64,000 nt of DNA from Xanthobacteraceae bacterium (GCA_029266425.1 JAQSWY010000015.1:62001-126000); one strand, 5' to 3'. Positions 1-9,207 are shown, counted from the stretch's first letter. Made by a program: numbers and translations. The notes: a model not told the origin generated them from the sequence alone.

Positions 1-1581
1 GACCGGCCCGGCGAGGTCGCCATCGTCTGGCAGGGCTGGCACATCGAGACCAGCGTCATGGTCGCGGCCAGCGCGCTGCTGGCGGCGATGGCAGTGGCGA
101 TCCTGATCTGGTCGTTGATCCGGCTCATCTTCCGCTCGCCGGACATCGTCGCCATGGCGTTCCGCAACCGGCGCGCCACCCGCGGCTGGGCGGCGGTGTC
201 ACGCGGCCTGGTCGCGGTCGGCTCCGGAGATCTGCCCGGTGCGCGCCGCGCCGCTTCCGACGCCGAGCGACTCCTGGGCCACGAACCGCTGTCGCGGCTT
301 CTTGCGGCGCAGGCGGCGCAGCTTGCCGGCGATACCGAGGGGGCCGAGGCGGCGTTCCGCGCCATGACCGAGACCCCGTCGACGCGGCTGCTTGGCCTGC
401 GCGGTCTTCACGTCGAGGCGCGGCGGCGCGGCGATGCCGGGGCGGCGCTGCTAACGGCGGAGGAAGCCGCGCGGCAGGAGCCCGGGCTCGCCTGGGCGTC
501 CGATGCGGTGATCGAGGCGCGGTGCCTTTCCGGCGACTTTTCCGGCGCGCTCGCCGTGCTGGAGCGCGAGGCCTCGCATGGCGGGCTCGACCGCGCCGCG
601 CACCGGCGCCGGCGCGCCGTGCTGCTGGCGGCGCAGGCCACCGCGCTTGAACTCTCCGATCCGACGGCTGCGCGCGAGCGCGCCATCGAGGCGGTGCGCC
701 TCGCGCCGACCTTGGTGCCCGCGGCGGAAGTCGCCGGCCGGCTGCTCGGTGCGGCGGGAGATCCGCGCAAGGCGGCGAAGATCATCGAGACCGCCTATGC
801 GGCAACGCCGCACCCCGATCTCGGCGAGGCTTACCTTCATCTGCGCCCCGGGGATGCCGCCCGCGAGCGGCTGAAGCGGGTGCGCAACCTCACCGCCCGC
901 GCCCCGGCCCATGCCGAGAGCGCCATGGTGCTGGCCCGCGCCGCGCTCGACGCGCAGGATTTCGCCACCGCGCGCACCGCTTTGGCGCCGCTCACCGATC
1001 AGGCGTCGCAGCGCGTGTGTCTCCTGATGGCGGAGCTGGAAGCGACGGAAAATGGCGATATTGGCAAAGCGCGCGAGTGGACCGCGCGCGCGGTGAGGGC
1101 GCCGCGCGATCCGGCCTGGGTGGCGGACGGCATCGTCGCCGAGCGCTGGTCGCCGATCTCGCCGGTCAGCGGGCGGCTCGATGCCTTTGTGTGGATGACG
1201 CCGCCCGGGGTCACCGCGACGCCGATGCTGGAGCACGAGGCGGAACGAGTGAAGGCGGCGATCGCTGCGGCCATCGAAGCGCGCCCCGCATTGGTGGAGA
1301 CGCCGGCTCCGGTGGTCACGAAAGAGCCCGCCGAGCCGCCGCGCGATATGTCCGCGCTGGCCCAGGTAGCCAATACGCCCGCAGCAAGCGCTCCTCCGCT
1401 CGCGCCCGAGCCACCTTCCCCGCCCGCCGCGGCGCCGGTGCGCCCGGTCGTGATGCCGTCGTCCGCCGCTGCGGCCGCCGTCATCGCCGAGCCGCATCTG
1501 CCGGACGATCCCGGCCCGGGCTCGGCAATCGAGGAAGTGCCAGCCCCGGCGGCATCACGCCGTACGCCGTTCGGGGTGTGA
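1..1581 (+). CDS. hemY: HemY-like protein, 3' part (start lies upstream of window)
   Basis: The frame is open from base 1: 19 codons precede the first in-window ATG at 58 and read like the usual HemY N-terminus (DRPGEVAIVWQGW), so the true start is outside. A hydrophobic helix follows (AALLAAMAVAILIWSLIRLIF region), then the HemY_N region continuing RSP..MAFRNRRATRGW, and a long TPR-like alpha-helical body. The last ~110 residues are Ala/Pro-rich and look disordered. In this group hemY follows hemC, hemD and a mitofilin-like gene; it is an inner-membrane TPR protein associated with haem biosynthesis, and its biochemical role is poorly defined. It ends at a TGA before a 340-base non-coding stretch. 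Confidence 0.85.
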   Translation, partial: DRPGEVAIVWQGWHIETSVMVAASALLAAMAVAILIWSLIRLIFRSPDIVAMAFRNRRATRGWAAVSRGLVAVGSGDLPGARRAASDAERLLGHEPLSRLLAAQAAQLAGDTEGAEAAFRAMTETPSTRLLGLRGLHVEARRRGDAGAALLTAEEAARQEPGLAWASDAVIEARCLSGDFSGALAVLEREASHGGLDRAAHRRRRAVLLAAQATALELSDPTAARERAIEAVRLAPTLVPAAEVAGRLLGAAGDPRKAAKIIETAYAATPHPDLGEAYLHLRPGDAARERLKRVRNLTARAPAHAESAMVLARAALDAQDFATARTALAPLTDQASQRVCLLMAELEATENGDIGKAREWTARAVRAPRDPAWVADGIVAERWSPISPVSGRLDAFVWMTPPGVTATPMLEHEAERVKAAIAAAIEARPALVETPAPVVTKEPAEPPRDMSALAQVANTPAASAPPLAPEPPSPPAAAPVRPVVMPSSAAAAAVIAEPHLPDDPGPGSAIEEVPAPAASRRTPFGV

Positions 1582-1922
1582 CGCCTGTCGCAAAAAGTCA
1601 GTCAAATTTTGCGGAAAATGCCCGATGTCGTCACGACATGACGGCACCTCGGCGCGACGCAACCCTGCAGGAGCCGCATCACGCCGAGGTGCACACGCAG
1701 CGAACCTCGGAAGGGCTCAAGCCGCGCGGTAGGATTGGTGCTGTCGGGGACAAAAATCGTCCCGCCAGAGGCCGGTCGCTCGTCAGGCGACCGGAGGGAG
1801 AGAACGAGCCGGAGTACATCCGTCCTGACCCGCTCACATCCGGCGCGACGCTGACGAAGCGCCTTCAAACCGGAAGCCCTGTTCTGGGGGATGAAGCCTA
1901 GATGGGGATGCTCAGGCATAGT
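1582..1922. other. Intergenic region between hemY and the AAC(3) gene, rich in short hairpins
   Basis: No convincing gene. Two convergent genes flank it. Several stem-loops occur in series: GGGAC/GTCCC around 1748-1765, GGTCGC/GCGACC around 1772-1791, and a GGCGC/GCGCC stem nested between CCGG repeats around 1841-1873. A 105-codon frame on the minus strand (1602-1919) and a plus-strand frame both run through it, but neither has a recognisable domain or ribosome binding site. It may hold a structured RNA or only terminators for the convergent genes. Confidence 0.4.
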
Positions 1923-2738
1923 TCAAGGGGTGCTTGAGCGATGCTCCAGCCAAGCTATGGCAAAGCCACAGATCGCGGCCGCATCGACCAGGAGCGAAGG
2001 GGCCACGCCGATCGCGCCTCGGGCGCCTTGTCCGGTCGCCACGAACGCCTCCACCACATCGTTGAAATAATCATCGGCGAGGCCGGGCACCACCGCGACC
2101 GAGGTGTCGAACTCCTCCACCATGCGCCAGATTGTACCCTCGGCAGTCCATAGCGGCACCTCGTAGCGTCGCACCCGCTTGCCCGGCATGCCGGCGAGGT
2201 GCTCGGCGAGGTGGAGCAGTGTCATCGTGTCGGACGGGGCTCCGGCCATCAGCACCTTGCCGCCGGCCTCCACGAGCTTCGCCAGCGGCGAGCCCGGCCC
2301 ATAGCCATAGTCGAGGGGGTGGTCGGCGGTCAGCCACTCCGCCCGCGCGCCGATCGCCGCGACCGACGCACCCGGATTGCCGCTGCGCCGGGCGCCCGGC
2401 GTGGTGCGGATGAATTCGGCGAGGATGCCATTGTCCCGCGTCGCCCGCGAGGCTGCCGGATCGAATGGCGGAACATGGTCGCGCCATTCGGCCGGCACAC
2501 GGCCCTCGCCGTCCAGCAACTCGTCATAGGCGCCGTCCCAGTCGGTATAAGCGAGGATCGTGCCGCGCTCGCCGACAGCGTCGCGCAGCGCGGCGATGAA
2601 GGCATCCGGCCCGCTCATGAGCCGGCCGACCCGGCTCATCGCGGCGTGCACCATCACCATGTCGCCAGCGCGGATGCCGAGGCGTTCCAGGTCTTCACGC
2701 AATGAGGCCCGCGTGTGGAAGCCGGGCGCGCGTTCCAT
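1923..2738 (-). CDS. Aminoglycoside N(3)-acetyltransferase family protein
   Basis: 271 residues matching the AAC(3)/antibiotic NAT family (about 260-280 aa). These enzymes transfer acetyl from acetyl-CoA to the 3-amino group of 2-deoxystreptamine aminoglycosides. Family landmarks are MVMVHAAMSRVG near residue 28-39, the RSGNPGASVAAIG segment, and the GSPLAKLVEAGGKVLMAG..TLLHLAEHLA segment holding the conserved His-Glu pair. It lies just 18 bases downstream of cobT on the same strand, so it may be co-transcribed with the cobaltochelatase genes. Chromosomal members with no resistance phenotype are common, so the substrate cannot be inferred. Confidence 0.85.
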   Translation of the reverse strand: MERAPGFHTRASLREDLERLGIRAGDMVMVHAAMSRVGRLMSGPDAFIAALRDAVGERGTILAYTDWDGAYDELLDGEGRVPAEWRDHVPPFDPAASRATRDNGILAEFIRTTPGARRSGNPGASVAAIGARAEWLTADHPLDYGYGPGSPLAKLVEAGGKVLMAGAPSDTMTLLHLAEHLAGMPGKRVRRYEVPLWTAEGTIWRMVEEFDTSVAVVPGLADDYFNDVVEAFVATGQGARGAIGVAPSLLVDAAAICGFAIAWLEHRSSTP

Positions 2739-2756
2739 CAGACTTGCGGCGAGCGG

Positions 2757-4664
2757 CTAGTGCAGCCGCCGGCCGCCCGCTCCCCGGCCGCCGCCGAGCT
2801 TCTTCTCGCCGCGCTCGTCGAACAGCTCGGCGAGCTTGTCGGTCATGGCGCCGCCCAGTTCCTCGGCGTCGACGATGGTCACGGCGCGCTTGTAATAGCG
2901 GGTGACGTCATGGCCGATGCCGATGGCGATCAGCTCCACCGGCGACTTGGTCTCGATCTGCTGGATCACCCAGCGCAGATGCCGCTCGAGATAGTTGCCG
3001 GGGTTCACCGAGAGGGTGGAATCGTCCACCGGTGCGCCGTCGGAGATCATCATCAGGATGCGCCGCGACTCGTTGCGGGCGAGCAGGCGATTGTGCGCCC
3101 AGTCGAGGGCCTCGCCGTCGATGTTCTCCTTCAGGAGGCCTTCGCGCATCATCAGGCCGAGATTCTTGCGCGCCCGGCGCCAGGGGGCGTCGGCCGCCTT
3201 GTAGATGATGTGGCGCAGGTCGTTGAGCCGGCCGGGCGCACCGGGCTTGCCGGAGGCGAGCCAGGCCTCGCGGGCCTGCCCGCCCTTCCACGCCTTGGTG
3301 GTGAAGCCGAGGATTTCGACCTTCACGCCGCAGCGCTCCAGCGTGCGGGCGAGGATATCGGCACAGGCGGCGGCGACGGTGATCGGGCGGCCGCGCATCG
3401 AGCCGGAATTGTCGAGCAGCAGCGTCACCACGGTGTCGCGGAAGTCGGTGTCGCGCTCGCGCTTGAACGAGAGCGGCTGCATCGGATCGATGATGACGCG
3501 GTGCAGCCGCGCCGGGTCCAGCATGCCCTCTTCGAGGTCGAACTCCCAGCCGCGGCTCTGCTGCGCCATGAGCTTGCGCTGCAAACGGTTGGCGAGGCGG
3601 GAGACGACGCCGGACAGGTGTACGAGCTGCTTGTCGAGATAGGAGCGCAGCCGCGAGAGCTCTTCCGGATCGCACAGTTCGTCGGCGTTCACCGTCTCGT
3701 CGAAACGCGGGGTGAAGGGGTGGTATTCCGGTGGGCGCGGCTCCGGCGGCGAGAGGTTCTGCGGGCGCCACGGCTCGGAGGATTCATCCGCCTCGCCGAG
3801 TTCGGCATCGTCGGAGATCTCGGAGCTCGGGCGCTCCTCCTGGTCGTCGCTTTCCTCCGGCGTCTGGTCGGAGGAAAGCTCGGTGTCGACCTCGGTGCTG
3901 CCTTCGGTGTTCTCGTCCTGCTCGGCGTCGCTGCCCTTGCCGGAATCGTCGTCGCGCTTGTCGTCGGCATCGGTCGAGGGATCGTTGTCCTCGTCGAACG
4001 GGGCGATGTCCTCGCCCATGCCGAGCGAGGAGAGCAGGTCGCGCATCGCCTCGGCGAAGCGCTTCTGGTCGCCGGTGGAATCGGCGAGCTCGTCCAGCGC
4101 CTCGGCGCCGCGCTCCTCGATGAAGCCGCGCCAGAGATTCACCAGCTCGCGCGCCGAGGCGGGCGGGGCCATGCCGGTCAGGTGCTCGCGCAGGATCAGC
4201 GACAGCGCGTCCTCGATCGGCGCGTCGGAACGGTCGGCGAGATTGGAGAAATTGGCGCGCTGGTAGCGGTCCTCCAGCATCGCCGTGAGATTGAGGGCGA
4301 CACCGTCCATGCGCAGCGCACCGATCGCCTCGCAGCGGGTCTGCTCGGCAGCGTCGAAGGCGGCGCGGGCGGTCTGGCCGACCGGCACCAGCTTCTTGTG
4401 CACCTTGGGATCATGGCAGGCGAGTCGCAGCGCCATGGAATCGGCGTGGCCGCGCAGCACCGCGGCGTCGTGCTTCGTCAGCCTGCGGGCCGGCTCCGGC
4501 AGGCGGGCGCGCCCGTCGGCATAGCCGGGGCGCTCAGTGCCGAAGCTGATCTCGATGTCCTTCTCCCCGGCAATGGCGCGCAGGCACCCGGACACGGCGC
4601 GCTTCAGCGGCTCGGTCGGGGATTCCTTGGGCGGGGTGCGCTGATTGCGGTTGGACGGGATCAT
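2757..4664 (-). CDS. cobT: Aerobic cobaltochelatase subunit CobT
   Basis: 635 residues, usual CobT length. CobT, CobS and CobN insert Co2+ into hydrogenobyrinic acid a,c-diamide in the aerobic B12 pathway; CobST form an AAA+ chaperone-like complex. The N-terminal helical part is followed by a very acidic Asp/Glu/Ser linker (roughly residues 210-300), and a C-terminal von Willebrand A domain carries the MIDAS motif DNSGSM near residue 417. The tail is Gly/Arg-rich. cobS lies 116 bases upstream, separated by a copy of the dispersed double-hairpin repeat. cobN is not in the window. Confidence 0.96.
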   Translation of the reverse strand: MIPSNRNQRTPPKESPTEPLKRAVSGCLRAIAGEKDIEISFGTERPGYADGRARLPEPARRLTKHDAAVLRGHADSMALRLACHDPKVHKKLVPVGQTARAAFDAAEQTRCEAIGALRMDGVALNLTAMLEDRYQRANFSNLADRSDAPIEDALSLILREHLTGMAPPASARELVNLWRGFIEERGAEALDELADSTGDQKRFAEAMRDLLSSLGMGEDIAPFDEDNDPSTDADDKRDDDSGKGSDAEQDENTEGSTEVDTELSSDQTPEESDDQEERPSSEISDDAELGEADESSEPWRPQNLSPPEPRPPEYHPFTPRFDETVNADELCDPEELSRLRSYLDKQLVHLSGVVSRLANRLQRKLMAQQSRGWEFDLEEGMLDPARLHRVIIDPMQPLSFKRERDTDFRDTVVTLLLDNSGSMRGRPITVAAACADILARTLERCGVKVEILGFTTKAWKGGQAREAWLASGKPGAPGRLNDLRHIIYKAADAPWRRARKNLGLMMREGLLKENIDGEALDWAHNRLLARNESRRILMMISDGAPVDDSTLSVNPGNYLERHLRWVIQQIETKSPVELIAIGIGHDVTRYYKRAVTIVDAEELGGAMTDKLAELFDERGEKKLGGGRGAGGRRLH

Positions 4665-4689
4665 GGAGAGACGACCATTCTAGCGTGAC

Positions 4690-4772
4690 GTCATGGCCGG
4701 CCTTGTGCCGGCCATCTCGATTCCTCGTGTGCTTTCAGCTGTCGAGATCCCCGGCACAGGGCCGGGAATCTC
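4690..4772. repeat. Dispersed double-hairpin intergenic repeat, copy 1
   Basis: Between cobS and cobT. It starts GTCATGGCCGG, forms a first hairpin (GGCCGGC..GCCGGCC), has a ~20-base spacer, then a second hairpin around CCCCGGCAC..GCCGGG ending in CTCGA instead of the ATGAC seen in other copies. Same family as the copies at 6955, 20012, 31538 and 35968. Confidence 0.8.
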
Positions 4773-4780
4773 GAGCGAGG

Positions 4781-5767
4781 CTATGAGAGCGCCACGTTGA
4801 CGGCGGACTCGGTCAACTCCTTGCCGAAGCAGCGCTGGTAGAATTCGGCCACCAGGGTGCGCTCCAGCTCGTCACACTTGTTGAGGAAGGTGACGCGGAA
4901 GGCGAAGGCCAGATCCTTGAAGATGTCGGTGTTCTCGGCCCAGGTGATGACCGTACGCGGGCTCATCACGGTCGACAGGTCGCCATTGATGAAGGCCTGC
5001 CGCGTCAGGTCGGCGAGGCGCACCATGCGCGAGACGGTGTCGCGGCCCTCCTGGGTCTGGAAGTGCTTCGCCTTGGCGAGGACGATGTCGACTTCCTTGT
5101 CGTGCTGCAGATAGTTCAGCGAAGTGACGATGGACCAGCGGTCCATCTGCGCCTGGTTGATCTGCTGGGTGCCGTGATAGAGGCCGGTGGTGTCCCCGAG
5201 GCCGATGGTGTTGGCGGTCGAGAACAGCCGGAAGGCCGCGTGCGGGCGGATGACGCGGTTCTGGTCGAGCAGCGTCAGGCGGCCGGAGCTCTCCAGCACG
5301 CGCTGGATCACGAACATCACGTCAGGGCGGCCAGCGTCGTATTCGTCGAACACCAGCGCGACATTGTTCTGGTAGGCCCAGGGCAGGATGCCGTCACGGA
5401 ACTCGGTGACCTGCACGCCGTCCTTCACCACGATGGCGTCCTTGCCGATCAGGTCGATACGGCTGATGTGGCTGTCGAGATTGACGCGCACGCACGGCCA
5501 GTTGAGGCGGGCGGCGACCTGCTCGATATGGGTCGACTTGCCGGTGCCATGATAGCCCGTGACCATCACGCGGCGGTTATGCGCGAAGCCGGCGAGGATG
5601 GCGAGCGTGGTGGGGCGATCGAACAGGTAATCCGGATCGAGATCCGGCACATAGGCATCGGGCTCGGCGTAGGCGGGCACGTCGAGGTCGATGTCGAGAC
5701 CGAACACCTGCCGGACCGACACCTTCATGTCGGGAACCGGAGCGGCCTGAGTGAGCGTCGCGGTCAT
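4781..5767 (-). CDS. cobS: Aerobic cobaltochelatase subunit CobS
   Basis: 328 residues, full length for CobS, the AAA+ ATPase of the CobNST cobaltochelatase. Walker [10 protein letters not shown] is at residues 71-79 and Walker [12 protein letters not shown] at 136-146. Later conserved blocks include the [19 protein letters not shown] sensor-1 region. It is upstream of cobT on the same strand and downstream of a J-domain gene (5835-6467), the usual Hyphomicrobiales order. The 67-base gap to the J-domain gene allows one operon. Confidence 0.97.
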   Translation of the reverse strand: MTATLTQAAPVPDMKVSVRQVFGLDIDLDVPAYAEPDAYVPDLDPDYLFDRPTTLAILAGFAHNRRVMVTGYHGTGKSTHIEQVAARLNWPCVRVNLDSHISRIDLIGKDAIVVKDGVQVTEFRDGILPWAYQNNVALVFDEYDAGRPDVMFVIQRVLESSGRLTLLDQNRVIRPHAAFRLFSTANTIGLGDTTGLYHGTQQINQAQMDRWSIVTSLNYLQHDKEVDIVLAKAKHFQTQEGRDTVSRMVRLADLTRQAFINGDLSTVMSPRTVITWAENTDIFKDLAFAFRVTFLNKCDELERTLVAEFYQRCFGKELTESAVNVALS

Positions 5768-5834
5768 TCTTCCTCCGTTGCCGCGCAGCCACGCGGTCTT
5801 CGTACCAGTGTCGTCGTGCGTTTCGTCGTGCTCT

Positions 5835-6467
5835 TTAGCAGAAGCCCGCGCTCTTCAGGTGATTATAGGCCTGGATAACGTCGCGCAGGCGGTCCTCGGT
5901 CGAAATGTCGCCGCCATTCACGTCCGGGTGGTATTTTTTCACCAACGTCTTGAAGCGGGCCTTGATCTCCTCGGCGGTGGCGCCGAGCTCAATGCCCAGC
6001 GTTTCCAGCGAGCGACGCTCGGCATTGCGGATCATCCGGCTCTCGCGCGGCGGCTCCGCCTCGGGGCGCGCATTGCCGCCCGCTTGGCCACCCATCTCGC
6101 CGAACACGCCGAACGGGTCGGCGAAGCCGCCCTCGGGAACGTTCTCGCGCATGCGGTCGGCGGTGCGCGAGCCGCCATTCTGCCCCATCTTCCAGGTCGG
6201 GCGATGCCCGGTCAGCGCGTCCTTCTGATAGGCAGCGACGTCCTCGTCCGGCATGCCGGCAAAATAATTATACGACTGGTTGTACTGGCGCACATGGTCG
6301 AAGCAGTAGCGCCAGAACTGGCCTTCGCGGTGCCGTCCCTTGGGCGCGCGATGGGTCGCCGGCTGGTCGCAGCCGGCCCATTCGCAGGCTGGGCACTCGG
6401 CCTTCAGGCGGCGATCCTTGTCCGGCTTGACGCGGACGCGATCGAATATGGGGGAGTCGAGCTTCAT
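5835..6467 (-). CDS. J-domain protein with N-terminal Cys/His cluster
   Basis: 210 residues. The C-terminal ~65 residues are a J domain ([21 protein letters not shown], then YHPDVNGG with the essential HPD), which would stimulate a DnaK-type chaperone. The N-terminal half is not DnaJ-like. It has CPACEWAGC followed by YCFDHV, a possible metal site, plus the conserved [11 protein letters not shown]. There is no G/F region or DnaJ zinc finger. It sits between bolA (divergent) and cobS, as in many Rhizobiales, so a chaperone role in cobaltochelatase assembly is attractive but unproven. Confidence 0.85.
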   Translation of the reverse strand: MKLDSPIFDRVRVKPDKDRRLKAECPACEWAGCDQPATHRAPKGRHREGQFWRYCFDHVRQYNQSYNYFAGMPDEDVAAYQKDALTGHRPTWKMGQNGGSRTADRMRENVPEGGFADPFGVFGEMGGQAGGNARPEAEPPRESRMIRNAERRSLETLGIELGATAEEIKARFKTLVKKYHPDVNGGDISTEDRLRDVIQAYNHLKSAGFC

Positions 6468-6577
6468 GACGATCGATTATGAGGGTGCGGATGGAGGTAT
6501 ACAAGAAACCGTCACGTCGTCACCCATACGTAATGGCGATATTGACGCGGTGTGGCCCGCACGATACCGCATCGCAC

Positions 6578-6877
6578 ATGAGCGACCATTCAACCCCTGC
6601 CGATAACGCCGTCGCCGAGACGCTGGCGCGCGTGCGCGCCGCGCTCGCCGAGCTGTCGCCGAGTGTCCTCGAACTGGAGGACGAGAGCCATCGCCATGAA
6701 GGCCATAGCGGGCACCGGCCGGGCCAGCTGACGCACCTGCGCGTGCGCATCGTCGCCGAGGCTTTTCGCGGCCAGAGCCGTATCGCGCGGCATCGCGTGG
6801 TGAACGGGCTGCTCGCAGACGAGATCGCCCGCGGCCTGCACGCCCTCGCCATAGAGGCGAAAGCGCCGGGAGAATAG
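6578..6877 (+). CDS. bolA: BolA family protein
   Basis: 99 residues from the ATG at 6578 (MSDHST..). The family pattern is clear: LELEDESHRHEGH, then THLRVRIVAEAFRGQSRIARHRVVNGLLADE, with the His residues used for [2Fe-2S] coordination with monothiol glutaredoxins. BolA proteins act in iron-sulfur handling or as DNA-binding regulators of envelope and morphology genes. An upstream in-frame ATG at 6533 would add 15 non-conserved residues, so I prefer 6578. The gene is divergent from the J-domain gene. Confidence 0.9.
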   Translation: MSDHSTPADNAVAETLARVRAALAELSPSVLELEDESHRHEGHSGHRPGQLTHLRVRIVAEAFRGQSRIARHRVVNGLLADEIARGLHALAIEAKAPGE

Positions 6878-6954
6878 CTCCCCAGATATGGGCGCCGAAC
6901 CGGGAAATTCCAGATTTCGGAATCCGCCTCGCTTTCAATTCAACCAGACGACCT

Positions 6955-7035
6955 GTCATCCCCGGGCTTGTCCCGGGGATCTACGCCCTTGACGAAGCAG
7001 CAACCGTGGATGGCCGGGACAAGCCCGGCTATGAC
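6955..7035. repeat. Dispersed double-hairpin intergenic repeat, copy 2
   Basis: Starts GTCATCCCCGGGCTTG, with first hairpin CCCCGGG/CCCGGGG, then a spacer, then ATGGCCGGGACAAGCCCGGCTATGAC. The two half-elements are inverted relative to each other. It lies in the bolA/corC convergent intergenic region. Confidence 0.8.
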
Positions 7036-7050
7036 GGCGGAAACGGCCCG

Positions 7051-7108
7051 CTAGAGCACTTTCTTGTCGTTCGGATGGAAGCATCCGAACGACAAGAAAG
7101 TGCTCTAG
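7051..7108. repeat. Perfect 27-bp inverted repeat with 4-base loop (TAGAGCA family)
   Basis: Left arm 7051-7077 begins CTAGAGCACTTTC. The loop is GAAG at 7078-7081, and the right arm 7082-7108 is its exact reverse complement, ending GTGCTCTAG. No gene overlaps it. It could act as a bidirectional terminator or be a mobile miniature palindrome; the outer TAGAGCA/TGCTCTA boundary recurs at 9973-10026. Confidence 0.85.
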
Positions 7109-7135
7109 ATTCAATAAGCTGGAGAAATTCCTCTT

Positions 7136-7159
7136 CGATCAGATGATTCCATCTGATCG
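7136..7159. repeat. 9-bp hairpin inside a second TGCTCTAG-bounded unit
   Basis: CGATCAGAT (7136-7144), loop GATTCC, ATCTGATCG (7151-7159), followed by GGGAAATGCTCTAG at 7160-7173. It sits directly 3' of the perfect palindrome and immediately downstream of the corC stop codon on the minus strand. Confidence 0.7.
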
Positions 7160-7168
7160 GGAAATGCT

Positions 7169-8074
7169 CTAGGTTCGGTTGAACGCGGCGCTTGGCGGTA
7201 CCGGCGGCGGCCGCTTCTGCGCGAGCGGCGTCACCCTCAGCAGGGTGACGCGGTTCCTCTGCTTGCGCATCACCTGGAAGCGGAAGCCGTGGAACAGGAA
7301 GGCCTGGCCCGGCTCGGGGATGATGCGCGCCTCATGGATGACGAGGCCGGCAATGGTGGTCGCTTCCTCGTCCGGCAGATGCCAGCCCATGGCGCGGTTG
7401 AGGTCGCGGATCGCCACCGAGCCCTCGACGCTCACCGAGCCGTCCGGGTGCCGGCGGGCGCCGGTGAAGGCCTTGTCGTGCTCGTCGGCGATGTCGCCGA
7501 CGATCTCCTCGAGGATGTCCTCCAGCGTCACCAGCCCCATCACCTCGCCATACTCGTCGACGACGAGGGCGAAATGCTGCTTGCGGCGGCGGAACGCCTT
7601 GAGCTGGTCGGTGACGAGGGTGTTGTCCGGCACGAACCAGGCGGGGAGGGCGATCTTCTCCACGCTCAGCCGCGCGACATCGCCATCCAGCGCCTGCAAT
7701 TCGCGCAGCAGGTCCTTGGCGTGCAGCACGCCGGTGATGTTCTCCGGACTGTCGCGCCAGATCGGCAGGCGGGTGAAGGGCGAGGCCAGCACCTCGCGCA
7801 CGATCTCGCCCGGCGGCTCGCCGGCATCGAGCGTCGCCATCTTGGTGCGGTGGACCATGATGTCGGAGACTTCGAGCTCGCGCAGATTGATCAGGCCGGC
7901 GACCATGTCGCGGTCGTCGTCGCCGAGTTCGGCGGCTTGCTGAAGCCGGGCGATGGCCTGATGCACGTCCTCGGCGGCCGTTGTTGCCGGCGCGGGCTCG
8001 GGCGGCGGGCGGCGCGGCTCGCGCGCCAGCCGGGCCGCGAGCGCGCCGCGAAGCCGGGCGAGCGCTGCGGTCAT
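7169..8074 (-). CDS. CorC/HlyC-type CBS-domain protein lacking the DUF21 membrane domain
   Basis: 301 residues from the ATG at 8074, which overlaps the aroB stop by four bases (ATGA), giving translational coupling. Residues ~55-200 are two CBS domains (VSDIMVHRTKMATLD; EDILEEIVGDIADEHD) and the C-terminal ~85 residues form the CorC_HlyC domain (SVEGSVAIRDLNRAMGW). The N-terminus is short and Arg/Pro/Ala-rich with no membrane helices, so this is the soluble CorC/YbeX type, not the four-helix CNNM type. Such proteins are linked to Mg2+/Co2+ export and ribosome maintenance. The frame stays open far upstream through aroB in another phase, but that part is not coding. Confidence 0.85.
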   Translation of the reverse strand: MTAALARLRGALAARLAREPRRPPPEPAPATTAAEDVHQAIARLQQAAELGDDDRDMVAGLINLRELEVSDIMVHRTKMATLDAGEPPGEIVREVLASPFTRLPIWRDSPENITGVLHAKDLLRELQALDGDVARLSVEKIALPAWFVPDNTLVTDQLKAFRRRKQHFALVVDEYGEVMGLVTLEDILEEIVGDIADEHDKAFTGARRHPDGSVSVEGSVAIRDLNRAMGWHLPDEEATTIAGLVIHEARIIPEPGQAFLFHGFRFQVMRKQRNRVTLLRVTPLAQKRPPPVPPSAAFNRT

Positions 8075-9207
8075 CGCCGCTCCGCGTCGAGGAAGGCGCG
8101 CACCGCAGCCGGGTCGACATCGGCGGCGATGAAGCTCTTGCCGATGCCGCGCGCCAGGATGAACGTCAAGGCGCCGCGCGAGACCTTCTTGTCCTGCGCT
8201 ATCAACGCCATCAGCCCGTCGGTGTCCGGCAATTCGCCGGGAATGTCGGCGATCCGGGTCGGCAGGCCGACCGCCTTGAGATGCGCGGTGACCCGCGTTG
8301 CATCCTCGGGCGCGCACAGCCCCTGGCTGGCGGAGAAGCGGAAGGCTTGCGCGATGCCGACCGCCACCGCCTCGCCATGCAGCAGGCGATCGGAGAAGCC
8401 GGCACCGGCCTCCAATGCATGGCCGAAGGTGTGGCCGAGGTTCAGGAGCGCGCGGTCGCCGGTCTCCTTCTCGTCGCGGGCGACGACATCGGCCTTGGCG
8501 GCGCAGCTGGTGGCGATGGCTTCGATCCGCGCCGGCCCGCCTTCGAACACCTCGCCCCATTTGTGCTCCAGCCAGGCGAAGAAGGGCGCATTGTCGATGA
8601 GCCCGTACTTCACCACCTCGGCATAGCCGGAGCGGAACTCGCGCAAGGGCAGGGTGTCCAGCGCGTCGGTGTCGGCAATGACGAGGATCGGTTGGTGGAA
8701 GGCGCCGATCAGATTCTTGCCGAACCGGGAATTGATGCCGGTCTTGCCGCCGACCGAGGAATCCACCTGCGCCAGCAGGCTGGTCGGCACCTGGACGAAA
8801 TCGACGCCGCGCCGGAGCGCCGCCGCGGCGAAGCCGGCGAGGTCGCCGACCACGCCGCCGCCGAGCGCCAGCACGAGGTCGCGCCGCTCGATGCGCGCGG
8901 CCAGCAGTTCGTCCAATACGTGGCGAAAGGTGTCGAAGCTCTTGGAGCCCTCGCCGGGCTTCACCATGACGACCTTTGGCGTCAGCCCGGCCGCCTCCAG
9001 CGCGGCGACGACGGCAGGCAGATGGCGCTCGGCGACATTCCCGTCGGTGACGATGCCGACTCGGGCGCCGGGGCGCAGCGCGGCGATGCGCCCGCCGCAT
9101 TCGGCGATCAGGCCCGGCCCGATCAGGATGTCATAGGTGCGCGCATCGAGACCGACGCGCACATACGTCGACGCGTCCTTGAGTGCGGGGCGCCCGTCAG
9201 TGTGCAT
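8071..9207 (-). CDS. aroB: 3-Dehydroquinate synthase
   Basis: 378 residues, full length. It converts DAHP to 3-dehydroquinate, the second step of the shikimate pathway, using NAD+ and a divalent metal. Landmarks are GGGVVGDLAGFAAAALRRGV (nucleotide-binding glycine loop), VPTSLLAQVDSSVGGKTGIN, and the metal-binding HGEAVAVG plus NLGHTFGHALE histidines. The ATG at 9207 overlaps the aroK stop by one base, and its TGA overlaps the corC start, so aroK-aroB-corC form one coupled operon. Confidence 0.97.
   Translation of the reverse strand: MHTDGRPALKDASTYVRVGLDARTYDILIGPGLIAECGGRIAALRPGARVGIVTDGNVAERHLPAVVAALEAAGLTPKVVMVKPGEGSKSFDTFRHVLDELLAARIERRDLVLALGGGVVGDLAGFAAAALRRGVDFVQVPTSLLAQVDSSVGGKTGINSRFGKNLIGAFHQPILVIADTDALDTLPLREFRSGYAEVVKYGLIDNAPFFAWLEHKWGEVFEGGPARIEAIATSCAAKADVVARDEKETGDRALLNLGHTFGHALEAGAGFSDRLLHGEAVAVGIAQAFRFSASQGLCAPEDATRVTAHLKAVGLPTRIADIPGELPDTDGLMALIAQDKKVSRGALTFILARGIGKSFIAADVDPAAVRAFLDAERR

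Noticed and set aside
2715..4688. Long open frame (657 codons) on the plus strand antisense to cobT
   Set aside because: It mirrors a real, fully conserved CobT on the other strand, as expected in high-GC DNA with a long acidic stretch. No domain, signal or start context supports it.
7169..9100. Reading the corC frame upstream as a 643-residue fusion protein
   Set aside because: The upstream part is Arg/Ala/His-rich and lies across the real aroB gene; the ATG at 8074 overlapping the aroB stop is the natural start.
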